This document shows positions 9,144 through 17,536 of a DNA stretch of 45,765 bases, piece by piece; position 1 is the stretch's first letter; the number at the start of each line of letters is the position of its first letter. The notes beneath the pieces were generated by a model. The model saw nothing but the letters and a program-made list of their open reading frames with translations. It was not told where the DNA came from and did no database searches. The position numbers and the translations under genes are program-made. This DNA comes from Chryseobacterium gleum (GTDB lineage Bacteria; Bacteroidota; Bacteroidia; Flavobacteriales; Flavobacteriaceae), in assembly GCA_945897915.1 (NCBI GenBank), contig CAMDGB010000016.1:1-45765 (forward strand). The letters run 5' to 3'.

Positions 9144-10937
9144 ATGGGATTAGTTACTGCAAAAGAAGTAGCCAAAGCAATAAAGACGGACAAATATGGT
9201 TTTTTAGGAACTTTTTCAGGGTGGTTACTCATGAAAGTTCTTAAAATTTCTACACTCAATAAAATATACAATCGAAATAAACATTTAAATGATTTAGAGT
9301 TTTTAAATGCTATTTTAGATGAGTTTCAAATTAAATTTGAGATCCCTGAAGAAGATTTGAAGCGTTTACCAAAAGAAGGCGCTTACATTACCATATCTAA
9401 TCATCCTTTAGGTGGAATTGATGGTATTTTATTATTAAAATTAATACTAGAGCGCGAACCTAATTTTAAAATAATAGCCAATTTTTTATTACACAGAATT
9501 GAACCGATGAAGCCCTACATTATGCCGGTTAATCCGTTTGAAAATCATAAAGATGCCAAATCAAGTGTAATTGGTATTAAAGAAACGCTTCGTCATTTGA
9601 GCGACGGAAAACCTTTAGGTATTTTTCCTGCAGGAGAAGTTTCCACATATAAAGACGGTAAATTAATTGTGGATAAACCATGGGAAGAAGGCGCTTTAAA
9701 ATTAATAAAAAAAGCAAATGTTCCTGTTGTTCCTATTTATTTTCATGCACAAAATAGTAAATTATTTTATCGGTTGTCTAAGCTCAACGATAGATTACGT
9801 ACGGCAAAATTGCCAAGCGAATTATTAACCCAAAAAAATCGGATAATAAAAGTGCGGATAGGAAAACCTATCTCGGTAAATGAATTAAATGAGCACACTA
9901 ATATTCCAGAATTAGGAAAATTTTTAAGAAAAAAAACATACATGCTTTCTAATTCTTTTGAAGAAGAAAATTTTAAGTTAACGTTTCCGAAATTTACGAG
10001 TCCGAAAGCAGCAAAACAAATTGTAAAACCTGCCAATCACGAACAAATTATTGAAGAAATTAATTTCTTAAAAGAAGGCGATTATCAATTATTACAAAGT
10101 AAAAATTATAAAGTATTTTTAGTTACTGCCGAAAAAATTCCAAATATTTTACACGAAATTGGTAGGTTACGAGAAATTACATTTAGAGAAGTAGGCGAAG
10201 GCACAAATGAGGCAATAGATTTAGATAAATTTGATGAGTATTATCATCATATGTTTTTATGGGATGATGATGCTCAAATGATAGCCGGAGCATACCGTAT
10301 GGGATTTGGTTCGATAATATTTCCAAAATACGGTTTAGAAGGTTTTTATTTAAACGAACTTTTTAAATTTGAACCCGAACTAAATGACATGTTGAGCCAA
10401 TCTATTGAAATGGGTAGGGCTTTTATTATTTCTGAATACCAACAAAAACCAATGCCATTGTTTTTACTTTGGAAAGGAATTGTGCATACAACATTACATT
10501 ATCCAGAACATAAATTTTTAATTGGTGGTGTAAGTATTAGTAATCAGTTTTCAGAATTTTCTAAATCGCTAATGATTGAATTTATGAAATCCAATTATTA
10601 TGACCCATACGTAGCGCAATATATTAAACCCAAAAAAGAGTTTAAAGTAAAATTAAAAGACGCGGATAAAGATTTCGTATTTAATGAAACAGAAGCAGAT
10701 TTAAATAAATTTGATAAAATTATAGACGAAATTGAGCCAGGTTCACTAAGATTGCCTGTTTTAATTAAAAAATACATCAAACAAAACGCAAAAGTTGTCG
10801 CGTTTAATGTAGACCCAATGTTTAATAACGCCATTGATGGGTTGATGTATATTAAAATTTCAGACATTCCGGAAAGCACTGTGAAACCAGTAATGGAAGA
10901 ATTTCAAGCCGAATTAGAAAGAAAACATAAAGGGTAA
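9144..10937 (+). CDS. Bifunctional acyltransferase: PlsC-like O-acyltransferase fused to GNAT-type N-acyltransferase (OlsF-like)
   Basis: The 597-residue protein is a fusion. The N-terminal half (about 60-280) is a lysophospholipid acyltransferase domain with the active-site motif ISNHPLGGIDG (His87, Asp93; spacing HX5D rather than the usual HX4D) and the FPAGE substrate motif at 161-165. The C-terminal half (about 310-510) resembles the N-acyltransferase/hemolysin type: IGRLREITFREVGEGT, a YYHHMFLWDDDAQMIAGAYRMG strand pair, and an EMGRAFI motif. This order, O-acyl domain then N-acyl domain, is that of OlsF, which makes ornithine lipids from ornithine in Serratia and Flavobacterium. I infer that role here; a haemolysin-like annotation would be the alternative. 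Confidence 0.86.
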   Translation: MGLVTAKEVAKAIKTDKYGFLGTFSGWLLMKVLKISTLNKIYNRNKHLNDLEFLNAILDEFQIKFEIPEEDLKRLPKEGAYITISNHPLGGIDGILLLKLILEREPNFKIIANFLLHRIEPMKPYIMPVNPFENHKDAKSSVIGIKETLRHLSDGKPLGIFPAGEVSTYKDGKLIVDKPWEEGALKLIKKANVPVVPIYFHAQNSKLFYRLSKLNDRLRTAKLPSELLTQKNRIIKVRIGKPISVNELNEHTNIPELGKFLRKKTYMLSNSFEEENFKLTFPKFTSPKAAKQIVKPANHEQIIEEINFLKEGDYQLLQSKNYKVFLVTAEKIPNILHEIGRLREITFREVGEGTNEAIDLDKFDEYYHHMFLWDDDAQMIAGAYRMGFGSIIFPKYGLEGFYLNELFKFEPELNDMLSQSIEMGRAFIISEYQQKPMPLFLLWKGIVHTTLHYPEHKFLIGGVSISNQFSEFSKSLMIEFMKSNYYDPYVAQYIKPKKEFKVKLKDADKDFVFNETEADLNKFDKIIDEIEPGSLRLPVLIKKYIKQNAKVVAFNVDPMFNNAIDGLMYIKISDIPESTVKPVMEEFQAELERKHKG

Positions 10938-10983
10938 TTATCCAATATGTTTATTAAATAATTCTTATGAAAGGCATAAAATG

Positions 10984-11424
10984 TTATTTCCAAATAGACT
11001 GCTTTAATATTGAATCTAAATTATTGTTTTTGATATAAAAAAACAATCTTATTAAGTGATAGATTCCTAACAATATTCCCATAAGATAAGCCAGTTTCAT
11101 GCTGTAGAATATTTTATCAAAAAAAGGTTTTTGATAAAATATTTCTGCGACTAGCTTGAATAAAACCAACAAACAAAAAACTACAAATATTGGTCCGAAC
11201 AAGTGATGTAACAAACTTTTATATATGTCACCTTCATAGAAATACACTATTGATTTTGTGATCCCACAACCTGGGCAAGGAAATCCAGTAACCATTTTAA
11301 ACGGACAAAAGGATTGCTCGTTATCTAAATTTCCAGAATTATTTTGTTGTATAAAAAAAGGAACAATTAGTGTAACTAGTACGCCAATTATCCCTAATAT
11401 TCTATTTTTTATAAACGGCTTAAT
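10984..11424 (-). CDS. DUF2752 membrane protein, probable non-canonical ATT start overlapping the upstream stop
   Basis: The frame contains the DUF2752 hallmark CPFKMVTGFPCPGCGITKS. The only in-frame ATG (11293-11295) lies inside that motif and would give a 103-residue product lacking CPFK and the first membrane helix. The frame stays open upstream to 11439 without ATG, GTG or TTG. An ATT at 11422-11424 would give a family-like N-terminus (KPFIKNRILGIIGVLVTLIV) and a 146-residue protein with about three membrane segments. That ATT overlaps the TAA of the DUF4234 gene (AATTAA), like ordinary coupled start/stop overlaps. The function is unknown. A database annotation may begin at 11295. Confidence 0.72.
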   Translation of the reverse strand: MKPFIKNRILGIIGVLVTLIVPFFIQQNNSGNLDNEQSFCPFKMVTGFPCPGCGITKSIVYFYEGDIYKSLLHHLFGPIFVVFCLLVLFKLVAEIFYQKPFFDKIFYSMKLAYLMGILLGIYHLIRLFFYIKNNNLDSILKQSIWK

Positions 11425-11806
11425 TGTATAATTTATTTATATCCCCTTGAATAATCATTGCTGAAACCATTGGAAAGAAAAAACCCAAAACTAATAAAAG
11501 TGCTGACTCGTCTTTTTGTGGTTGACCCGTTAATTCATATATTTTTGGTAAAGCTTCTTTACCAGCAATCCAATAGTAATATAAATTAATTGGCAAACAG
11601 CATCCGGATAAAATAGCAATTGGGGAGGAAATGACTTCTCTGCCTACAACTGCATTCATTACTTCAGCCGCTTTAATATTCCAATAAATTAGGTACAATC
11701 CGCAAGTTAAAATTCCGAAAATCAATACCATTATTGGGTCTACTTTAAATACTGGAAGATTTGGTTTAGAATTATTCCATTCCTCTTGTTTGCTAACTTC
11801 GTTCAT
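11420..11806 (-). CDS. DUF4234-like small membrane protein
   Basis: The 128-residue protein has a hydrophilic N-terminus and hydrophobic segments near 27-45 (VLIFGILTCGLYLIYWNIK), 60-80 and 100-118. The TCGLYLIYWNIK pattern is typical of DUF4234. It contains paired cysteines in SGCCLPINLYYYW. Its stop overlaps the probable start of the DUF2752 gene, and such small membrane protein pairs occur together in flavobacteria. Its role is unknown; nothing here points to an enzyme. Confidence 0.72.
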   Translation of the reverse strand: MNEVSKQEEWNNSKPNLPVFKVDPIMVLIFGILTCGLYLIYWNIKAAEVMNAVVGREVISSPIAILSGCCLPINLYYYWIAGKEALPKIYELTGQPQKDESALLLVLGFFFPMVSAMIIQGDINKLYN

Positions 11807-11847
11807 AATTTTAGAGTTTTAGTTTTTTTGATTAGAAGCTTATTTTA

Positions 11848-12807
11848 TTATTTTGTTACATAAACCCGCAAAATTTTATCTACAATAACTTGGGCTAATT
11901 TCTCTTTACTTTCAAATGTCCAACCTGCTATGTGTGGTGTTAATAGGGCATTATTAGCGTTTAGTAAATATTCAAGAGCTTCTGGTTTTTCCCCTTCAAA
12001 TAAGGTTTCAAATGATAGTTTTTCGTATTCTAAAACATCTAAACCTGCGCCTAAAATTTTACCTGATTGTAATGCGGTAACTAAATCGGTGGTTGCTACA
12101 CATTTCCCCCTTGCGGTATTTATAAACCAAAAAGGTTTTAAAAACTGATTGATAAATGCAGTATTAACCATTTTATCTGTTTCTGGTGTCCATGGAATGT
12201 GTAAACTTAATACATCAGCTTTTTGTTGTAATTCTTGTAAGTCAACTTGCTTGGCATTTACATCGCCAACATTGGATAAAATGTCGTAACACAAAACATT
12301 TACATCAAAACCTCTTAGCTTTTTTGCAAAAGATTTTCCCATATTTCCGTATCCAATAATTCCAACTGTTTTGCCATCTAATTCTGTTCCGCGATTACTT
12401 TCTCGATTCCATTGTCCGGATTTGACTTCTTTATCAGCATTATTTAATTTATTAAACAGCGACAATAGCATTCCTAAGGCATGTTCGCCAACAGCTGTAG
12501 CGTTTCCTTCAGGAGCTGCAATTAGTTGAATATTTTTACTTTTGGCATATTCGCAATCAATACTTTCTAGACCGGCACCTACGCGAGCAATGAATTGTAA
12601 GTTTTTTCCTTTATCAATAAAGGTTTTATCAATTTTAAATCGGCTTCTGATAACAATTCCTTGATAGTTCTCCATTTTATTTTCTACTTCTTCTTTGGTT
12701 GAAGAATAATCTGATTCATTCTGAAAACCAGCATTTTCCAATTGCTCCCAAAGCAAAGGATGATTGGTGTCAAGATGAAGAATTTTTATAGTAGAAATAG
12801 TTTGCAT
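11848..12807 (-). CDS. D-isomer-specific 2-hydroxyacid dehydrogenase (phosphoglycerate dehydrogenase-like)
   Basis: The 319-residue cytosolic NAD(P)-dependent dehydrogenase has the nucleotide-binding motif VGIIGYGNMGKSFAKKL in the middle. It has the catalytic trio of the D-2-hydroxyacid family: Arg in FINTARGKC, Glu in LDVLEYEK, and His in LLTPHIAGWT. The N-terminal half has the GIVIRSRFKID and RVGAGLESID signatures. It lacks the ACT regulatory domain of long SerA forms. Serine synthesis or another 2-hydroxyacid conversion is possible. It lies 81 nt downstream of dusB on the same strand. Confidence 0.9.
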   Translation of the reverse strand: MQTISTIKILHLDTNHPLLWEQLENAGFQNESDYSSTKEEVENKMENYQGIVIRSRFKIDKTFIDKGKNLQFIARVGAGLESIDCEYAKSKNIQLIAAPEGNATAVGEHALGMLLSLFNKLNNADKEVKSGQWNRESNRGTELDGKTVGIIGYGNMGKSFAKKLRGFDVNVLCYDILSNVGDVNAKQVDLQELQQKADVLSLHIPWTPETDKMVNTAFINQFLKPFWFINTARGKCVATTDLVTALQSGKILGAGLDVLEYEKLSFETLFEGEKPEALEYLLNANNALLTPHIAGWTFESKEKLAQVIVDKILRVYVTK

Positions 12808-12888
12808 AGCATCAATTTTGAAAAACGGAAAGTTAAGGATTTACAGAGAGATTCGCAAAATAGATTTTGGGACTATTCAAAATTTCAA

Positions 12889-13884
12889 CTAAACCAGTTG
12901 CTCGTAATTTGCATATACTTCTTTTATTTGATTGAAAATATCAAATAATTCGTTGTGACCGTCTGTGGTTACTAAACGTTGTTTGTATGGTTTGAAGTCT
13001 TGAATGCCTTTGAAATAATTGGTATAATGACGTCGCATTTCTACAATTCCCACACGTTCGCCTTTCCATTCCATTGACCAGATTAAGTGGTTTTGAGCGG
13101 CTTCTACTCTATCAGCTACAGTTGGTGGGGCTAATTTTTCGCCCGTTTTGAAAAAATGTTTGATTTCATTAAAAATCCAAGGGTAACCAATGGCAGCTCG
13201 ACCAATCATCATACCGTCTAACCCGAATTTATTTTTATATTCCAGGGCTTTTTCTGGAGAATCGATATCGCCGTTGCCAAAAATAGGCATCGAAATTCGT
13301 GGATTGTTTTTGATGCGTTCAATATGTGTCCAATCAGCTTGACCTTTATACATTTGTGCGCGGGTTCTGGCATGAACGGTTAAAGCTTGTACGCCAATAT
13401 CTTGTAATCGTTCGGCTACTTCGTCAATGTTAATAGAACTTTCATCCCAACCCAAACGGGTTTTTACAGTAACGGGTAAATGTGTTGATTTGATTACCGC
13501 TTTGGTCAAACGCACCATTAAATCAATGTCTTTTAAAACACCCGCGCCTGCACCTTTACACACCACTTTTTTAACGGGGCAACCAAAATTAATATCTACC
13601 AAATCAGGTTGAACGGTTTCTACAATTTTTGCAGAAAGTGCCATAGCTTCTTCATCACCACCAAAAATTTGAATACCAACTGGGCGTTCGTAATCGAATA
13701 TATCTAATTTCATTCTGCTTTTCATGGCATTCCTAATCAGCCCTTCGGAAGAGATAAATTCAGAATACATTAAATCTGCTCCGTGCATTTTGCACAAACG
13801 GCGAAATGGCGGATCGCTTACATCTTCCATAGGCGCAAGAAGCAAGGGATAATCGGGCAAAATAATGTTTCCTATTTTGGGCAT
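12889..13884 (-). CDS. dusB: tRNA-dihydrouridine synthase DusB
   Basis: This is an FMN-dependent enzyme that reduces uridines in the tRNA D-loop. The 331-residue protein matches the TIGR00737-type DusB. It opens with LLAPMEDVSDPPFRRLC (FMN site) and MYSEFISSEGL. The catalytic Cys102 lies in DINFGCPVKKVVCKGAGAG, followed by VTVKTRLGWDES and the FMN phosphate motifs IFGNGDI and GMMIGRAAIG. The C-terminal helical tRNA-binding domain is complete. It starts with ATG at 13884. Confidence 0.96.
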   Translation of the reverse strand: MPKIGNIILPDYPLLLAPMEDVSDPPFRRLCKMHGADLMYSEFISSEGLIRNAMKSRMKLDIFDYERPVGIQIFGGDEEAMALSAKIVETVQPDLVDINFGCPVKKVVCKGAGAGVLKDIDLMVRLTKAVIKSTHLPVTVKTRLGWDESSINIDEVAERLQDIGVQALTVHARTRAQMYKGQADWTHIERIKNNPRISMPIFGNGDIDSPEKALEYKNKFGLDGMMIGRAAIGYPWIFNEIKHFFKTGEKLAPPTVADRVEAAQNHLIWSMEWKGERVGIVEMRRHYTNYFKGIQDFKPYKQRLVTTDGHNELFDIFNQIKEVYANYEQLV

Positions 13885-13994
13885 GGTTCGATTTTGTGCA
13901 AAGATAAGTAAAGTTTATCAAATTGATTAATACACAGATTGAACCAATTTTACGGCTTTTGGAGAAATATAAATTGAAAAAAATAGTTGTGTAA

Positions 13995-14094
13995 TAGCCC
14001 CGATAGGAGCGGCATCTTTTTTAAAATGGCTACTTGTGGCTCTGGAAAGGAACCATTTTAAAAAAATATAGCGGATAGCGGGACTGAAAGTCTT
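13995..14094. repeat. Palindromic intergenic repeat (TAGCCCCGATAGGAGCGGCATC ... ATATAGCGGATAGCGGGACT type)
   Basis: A GC-richer block in an AT-rich gap has a perfect 13-bp inverted repeat, TTTTTTAAAATGG (14017-14029) with CCATTTTAAAAAA (14053-14065). It is flanked by outer G/C-rich arms, CCCCGATAGGAGCGGC on the left and AGCGGATAGCGGGAC on the right, which pair imperfectly. From memory, sequences with these outer arms and a variable palindromic centre recur between genes in Flavobacterium genomes; I could not verify that here. It sits 30 nt past the end of the EnvC-like gene (minus strand), and could work as a terminator or be a mobile REP-like unit. Confidence 0.75.
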
Positions 14095-14123
14095 CTGGAA
14101 ATTGCGGTTTTGCTACAAAAAAA

Positions 14124-15389
14124 CTATTTAGGTTTTAACCAACTTTTTGGATTTAGAACCGTAGTATTTTGATTGATTACAAATTTTAGCACCGAATTCC
14201 CTTTGGCATTGGTTTTAATTTTACCCAGGGTTTGTTTTGCCGAAACTTTGTTTCCTACAGAAACCGAAACGCTGCTTAAATTACTGTAAGCGGTAAAGAA
14301 ATCCCCATGACGCACCAATACGGTATAGGTATTTGTGGTTTGAGATACTTGTACGCCTGAAACTTCGCCAGCAAAAACAGCCCGTGCCGAAGATCCAGAA
14401 TCAGTAGTGATGTCGATGCCACTATTATGAATGACAATATTGCTATACTCCGGATGCGGCTGATCACCATATCCAGTAGAAATGAATCCTTTTTCTGTAG
14501 GCCAAGGCAATTGACCTTTATTAGATTTAAAGCTGTCTGAAGACAATTTCCCTTCTGGCGTTAATTCGATTTTAGTAGAAGAAACCGGTGCTATTTTCTC
14601 AGGTGTGGTATTCCCTGAAGCAGTTGCTGCTGCTTTTTTCTTTGCGGCATTTTTTTTGTTTTCAGCAGCAATAGCATCGTTAATCATTTTTTTAATTTTT
14701 TTATCGATGGATTTTCGCTCTTTATCCATTATAGCGATATCGGCTGCAATTTTTTTCTTATCTTTTTGAATGAGTTTTGCCGTGGCTACTTTTTCTTGTT
14801 TTAATTTTTCGTGTTCGGCTTTGATTTTGGTTTTTTCAACAATAACTACTTGTTTTTCTTTTTTATTGGTTTGCAGTTCGCCAACAGCAGTTCCTAATCT
14901 GGCTTGTTTGACTTTAATTTCTTCAGCTTGGCGTTTTCTATATCCTGCATATTGTTTCATGTATTGCACGCGTTTATATGCTTGCAAAAAACTATTTGAA
15001 GACAATACAAACATAAATCGACTTTGTTCAGATCTGCTTTTGTATGATTTCACAATCATTTTGGCATAATCTTCTTTCATTATTTTTAAATCTTTATTTA
15101 ACTTATTAATTTCTAATTGTGTCAAATAAATATTGTCGTCTAAAATTCGAGCTTGTTTTGCAATTGTTGATATGATTTTTTCTGAAATTCTAATTTGGGC
15201 ATCTTGACCCGCAATTTCTTTCAAAACGGATTTCTCTTTTTTCTTTTCGTTGAGAAGTTTGGTTTTGGCTTCAGACAATTCTCTTTGTAATTGTTCTTTT
15301 CTTTGTTCTAATTTTTCTTTCTCATCAATTTGTGCCATTGCTGAAAAGGAAAAAAAGAGTACGAATAGGGATAAAAGAAATTTGTTCAT
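14124..15389 (-). CDS. EnvC-like murein hydrolase activator (coiled coil plus degenerate M23/LytM domain)
   Basis: The 421-residue exported protein has a signal peptide (1-19), a long Lys/Glu/Gln-rich coiled coil (about 22-255), an Ala/Lys linker, and a C-terminal LytM domain (about 300-420). Two zinc positions of active M23 peptidases are altered. The expected HxxxD reads NSGID (Asn322, Asp326). The second motif, HGDFFTAYSNL, has Asn370 where the HxH histidine is expected. That pattern fits EnvC/NlpD-type activators that switch on amidases without cutting peptidoglycan themselves. It ends the cluster with the DUF4292 and TPR genes and probably acts at the cell division septum (inference). 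Confidence 0.9.
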   Translation of the reverse strand: MNKFLLSLFVLFFSFSAMAQIDEKEKLEQRKEQLQRELSEAKTKLLNEKKKEKSVLKEIAGQDAQIRISEKIISTIAKQARILDDNIYLTQLEINKLNKDLKIMKEDYAKMIVKSYKSRSEQSRFMFVLSSNSFLQAYKRVQYMKQYAGYRKRQAEEIKVKQARLGTAVGELQTNKKEKQVVIVEKTKIKAEHEKLKQEKVATAKLIQKDKKKIAADIAIMDKERKSIDKKIKKMINDAIAAENKKNAAKKKAAATASGNTTPEKIAPVSSTKIELTPEGKLSSDSFKSNKGQLPWPTEKGFISTGYGDQPHPEYSNIVIHNSGIDITTDSGSSARAVFAGEVSGVQVSQTTNTYTVLVRHGDFFTAYSNLSSVSVSVGNKVSAKQTLGKIKTNAKGNSVLKFVINQNTTVLNPKSWLKPK

Positions 15390-15410
15390 GCTTGAATTTT
15401 TTTTACAAAA

Positions 15411-16190
15411 TTAATCTATTTTTATTTGAGAATAACCATCTGGAATAGAATATGGGTACGATAATGATTCATTAAACGTAATTTTTTTATATGCTACATT
15501 AATTTTTACTTGATTTTGTTGGTTGGCAATAATAGAAACGCCAGTTGGCATAAATATATTGTCTTGATTCGTAAAAGAAGGATAAGTAACCGAAACATTT
15601 CTGTTTTTTGAAATTTGGTTGATAAATTGCTCTTTTAATAAATAATTTGCCGTTTCAAAACGAAATAATTTTTCAATATCTGCTTGTTTTTTAGATTTTA
15701 ATTGAAACAAATTAGTTACTATTTCTGCTATAAAACCTTCTTTAGTTAAATTATCAATAGGTCGTCCTAACAACAAATTTTGTACTTTTTGAAAATCTAA
15801 ATCGGTGCCTAACATTTTAGTTAAAATAGAATAATTGCCATCAAAATAGGTGCCATTTGCTTTTTCATAATAACTTACGCGAGTAGGAGTAATAAGTGCT
15901 TTTGCCATTGGAATCCCGAAAAATTTTAGATTAATCCAAATAACTTCATCTTTCTTGATTCTGATATCTGCACCAATAGAAATATTCTGCTTTTGGTCTT
16001 CATAATCCGCAGCTGCACGAATATCAACCGTTTGAAAATTTAATTTATTTTCATAATGTTTTTCTATAATTTCTTTAGCCATATTATCCACAACGGCTTC
16101 TTTAGTAACGGTTTGCTCAACGACAGTTTTTTTGGTTTTGCACGAAGCTAAAACGAATGTTAATAACAGTAATGTGAAATGTTTTCTCAT
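15411..16190 (-). CDS. DUF4292 lipoprotein
   Basis: The 259-residue product starts at the ATG 1 nt after the TPR gene stop, giving MRKHFTLLLLTFVLASC, a clean lipoprotein signal with Cys17. An ATG 21 nt further upstream would lie inside the TPR gene and add seven residues before the signal, so it is rejected. The mature part is rich in beta strands and resembles DUF4292, with a DEVIWINLKFFGIPMAKALITPTRVSYYEK-type region. The family looks like LolB/LolA-related lipoprotein carriers by fold in my recollection, which is unproven. It sits between the TPR and EnvC-like genes. Confidence 0.84.
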   Translation of the reverse strand: MRKHFTLLLLTFVLASCKTKKTVVEQTVTKEAVVDNMAKEIIEKHYENKLNFQTVDIRAAADYEDQKQNISIGADIRIKKDEVIWINLKFFGIPMAKALITPTRVSYYEKANGTYFDGNYSILTKMLGTDLDFQKVQNLLLGRPIDNLTKEGFIAEIVTNLFQLKSKKQADIEKLFRFETANYLLKEQFINQISKNRNVSVTYPSFTNQDNIFMPTGVSIIANQQNQVKINVAYKKITFNESLSYPYSIPDGYSQIKID

Positions 16191-16191
16191 A

Positions 16192-17505
16192 TTATTTTTT
16201 AGAAATGGCATCTAATCTTTTTTGATAGGTTTGTTTCATTTTTGCATCCGATAATCTATCGGCGCAAAATATAAATTGTTTGCAAAATCCTGCTTCTAAA
16301 TTTGGATCATCAATAACATAATCGATGCCCATTTCTAAAAATTCTTTTGCTTTTTTAAAGTTATTCAAGTTATTGAATCCTTTTCCAGCGTAATAATATA
16401 AATTGGCTTTGGTTGGAAACAAGTCGATATATGCTTCTGATTTTTTTGCCATTTTTTCAAATTGCATATTGAAATCGTAAATATTTAATAGTAAATCAAT
16501 AGCTTCAATATCATTCTCTTTTGATTGTTCGATGTATTTTTGGGCCAATTCGAAATTATTTTTATTGTAAAAAAACTTTCCTAATTCTTTATTAACATCC
16601 ATTCCAACCGTGTTGTGAAAAAAAGTTAGTGTGTTATCAATTTCCGTAAGTAATTGTGGATTTTTTATCGCAAAAATTAAATATTCGTTTAAGACTCTTT
16701 GCTTAATTTTTAAATCGATTTTACTGCTTTTTACAACTCTTTTATACGATGCTGTAGCTTTAGTAATATCATTTGCATTGATGTGAAATTTAACCAAACT
16801 CACCTGCGCTAAATCAGAATTTGGTAGTTCATTTTCTAACAATAATGCGGTTTCAAATGCTTTTTCTTCTTGGTTAGCTGATGAATATTGATAAATTAAA
16901 TCAATATAATTTTGTTCTGCTTTTGGATTGTTTTTTATGGCTTCAACTAAATCGTTAATATTCGGTTTTGTGCCTTTTTGCATGCTTTGAATTTGCATTT
17001 GATACGATTCCATAGCTTTTGTCAAAGTTCCTTTGCTTTCGATGTCGTCAATTACAATTTTGGCTTTGTCAAATTGTTGGGTATTCATGTATAACGAAAC
17101 TAAGTCTTCTTTCATGTTCGCGTCAAAATTGACTAATTTTTCAACAATTGCTATTGATTTATAAAAATTTCTGGTTTGATAATGTACATCATACAAACCG
17201 TTCCAATACCAACGCTGTTTGGGCTCTAAATCGACTGCTTTTTGAAAGGCGTTTTCAGCTTCTACATACTTTTTTTGTGCTAAATAATTTACACCCAACT
17301 GGTATTGAATTTCTGGGTTTAAAGGTACTTTAAGTAAACATTTTTGTAAAGATATAATAGCTTTGTCGTAATTTTCTATGGCTTTTTCTTTTAAAGCATC
17401 AAAAAAATTTGTTTCAAATTCATTTTCCGCAGTTGCAACTTCTTCTGGATTTACTTGTCCGAAAGAAAGTTGAAAAAGAAAAAGAAATGCTATTATTTTA
17501 TTCAT
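16192..17505 (-). CDS. Tetratricopeptide repeat protein, exported
   Basis: The 437-residue protein has a signal peptide (about 1-16) and repeated 34-residue TPR helices. The clearest are ENYDKAIISLQKCLLKVPLNP and KYVEAENAFQKAVDLEPKQ near residues 45-95, and ANLYYYAGKGFNNLNNFKKA near the end. TPRs mediate protein-protein contacts. No catalytic motif is seen. It is 31 nt downstream of the nucleotidyltransferase gene and 1 nt before the DUF4292 gene, so it is part of the envelope cluster and probably works in the periplasm. Confidence 0.88.
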   Translation of the reverse strand: MNKIIAFLFLFQLSFGQVNPEEVATAENEFETNFFDALKEKAIENYDKAIISLQKCLLKVPLNPEIQYQLGVNYLAQKKYVEAENAFQKAVDLEPKQRWYWNGLYDVHYQTRNFYKSIAIVEKLVNFDANMKEDLVSLYMNTQQFDKAKIVIDDIESKGTLTKAMESYQMQIQSMQKGTKPNINDLVEAIKNNPKAEQNYIDLIYQYSSANQEEKAFETALLLENELPNSDLAQVSLVKFHINANDITKATASYKRVVKSSKIDLKIKQRVLNEYLIFAIKNPQLLTEIDNTLTFFHNTVGMDVNKELGKFFYNKNNFELAQKYIEQSKENDIEAIDLLLNIYDFNMQFEKMAKKSEAYIDLFPTKANLYYYAGKGFNNLNNFKKAKEFLEMGIDYVIDDPNLEAGFCKQFIFCADRLSDAKMKQTYQKRLDAISKK

Positions 17506-17536
17506 ATTTTGTTATTCAATAAAAGTATTACAAAAA

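Noticed and set aside
16191..16211. Upstream ATG for the DUF4292 lipoprotein
   Set aside because: It would overlap the TPR gene and put seven residues in front of a clean lipoprotein signal.
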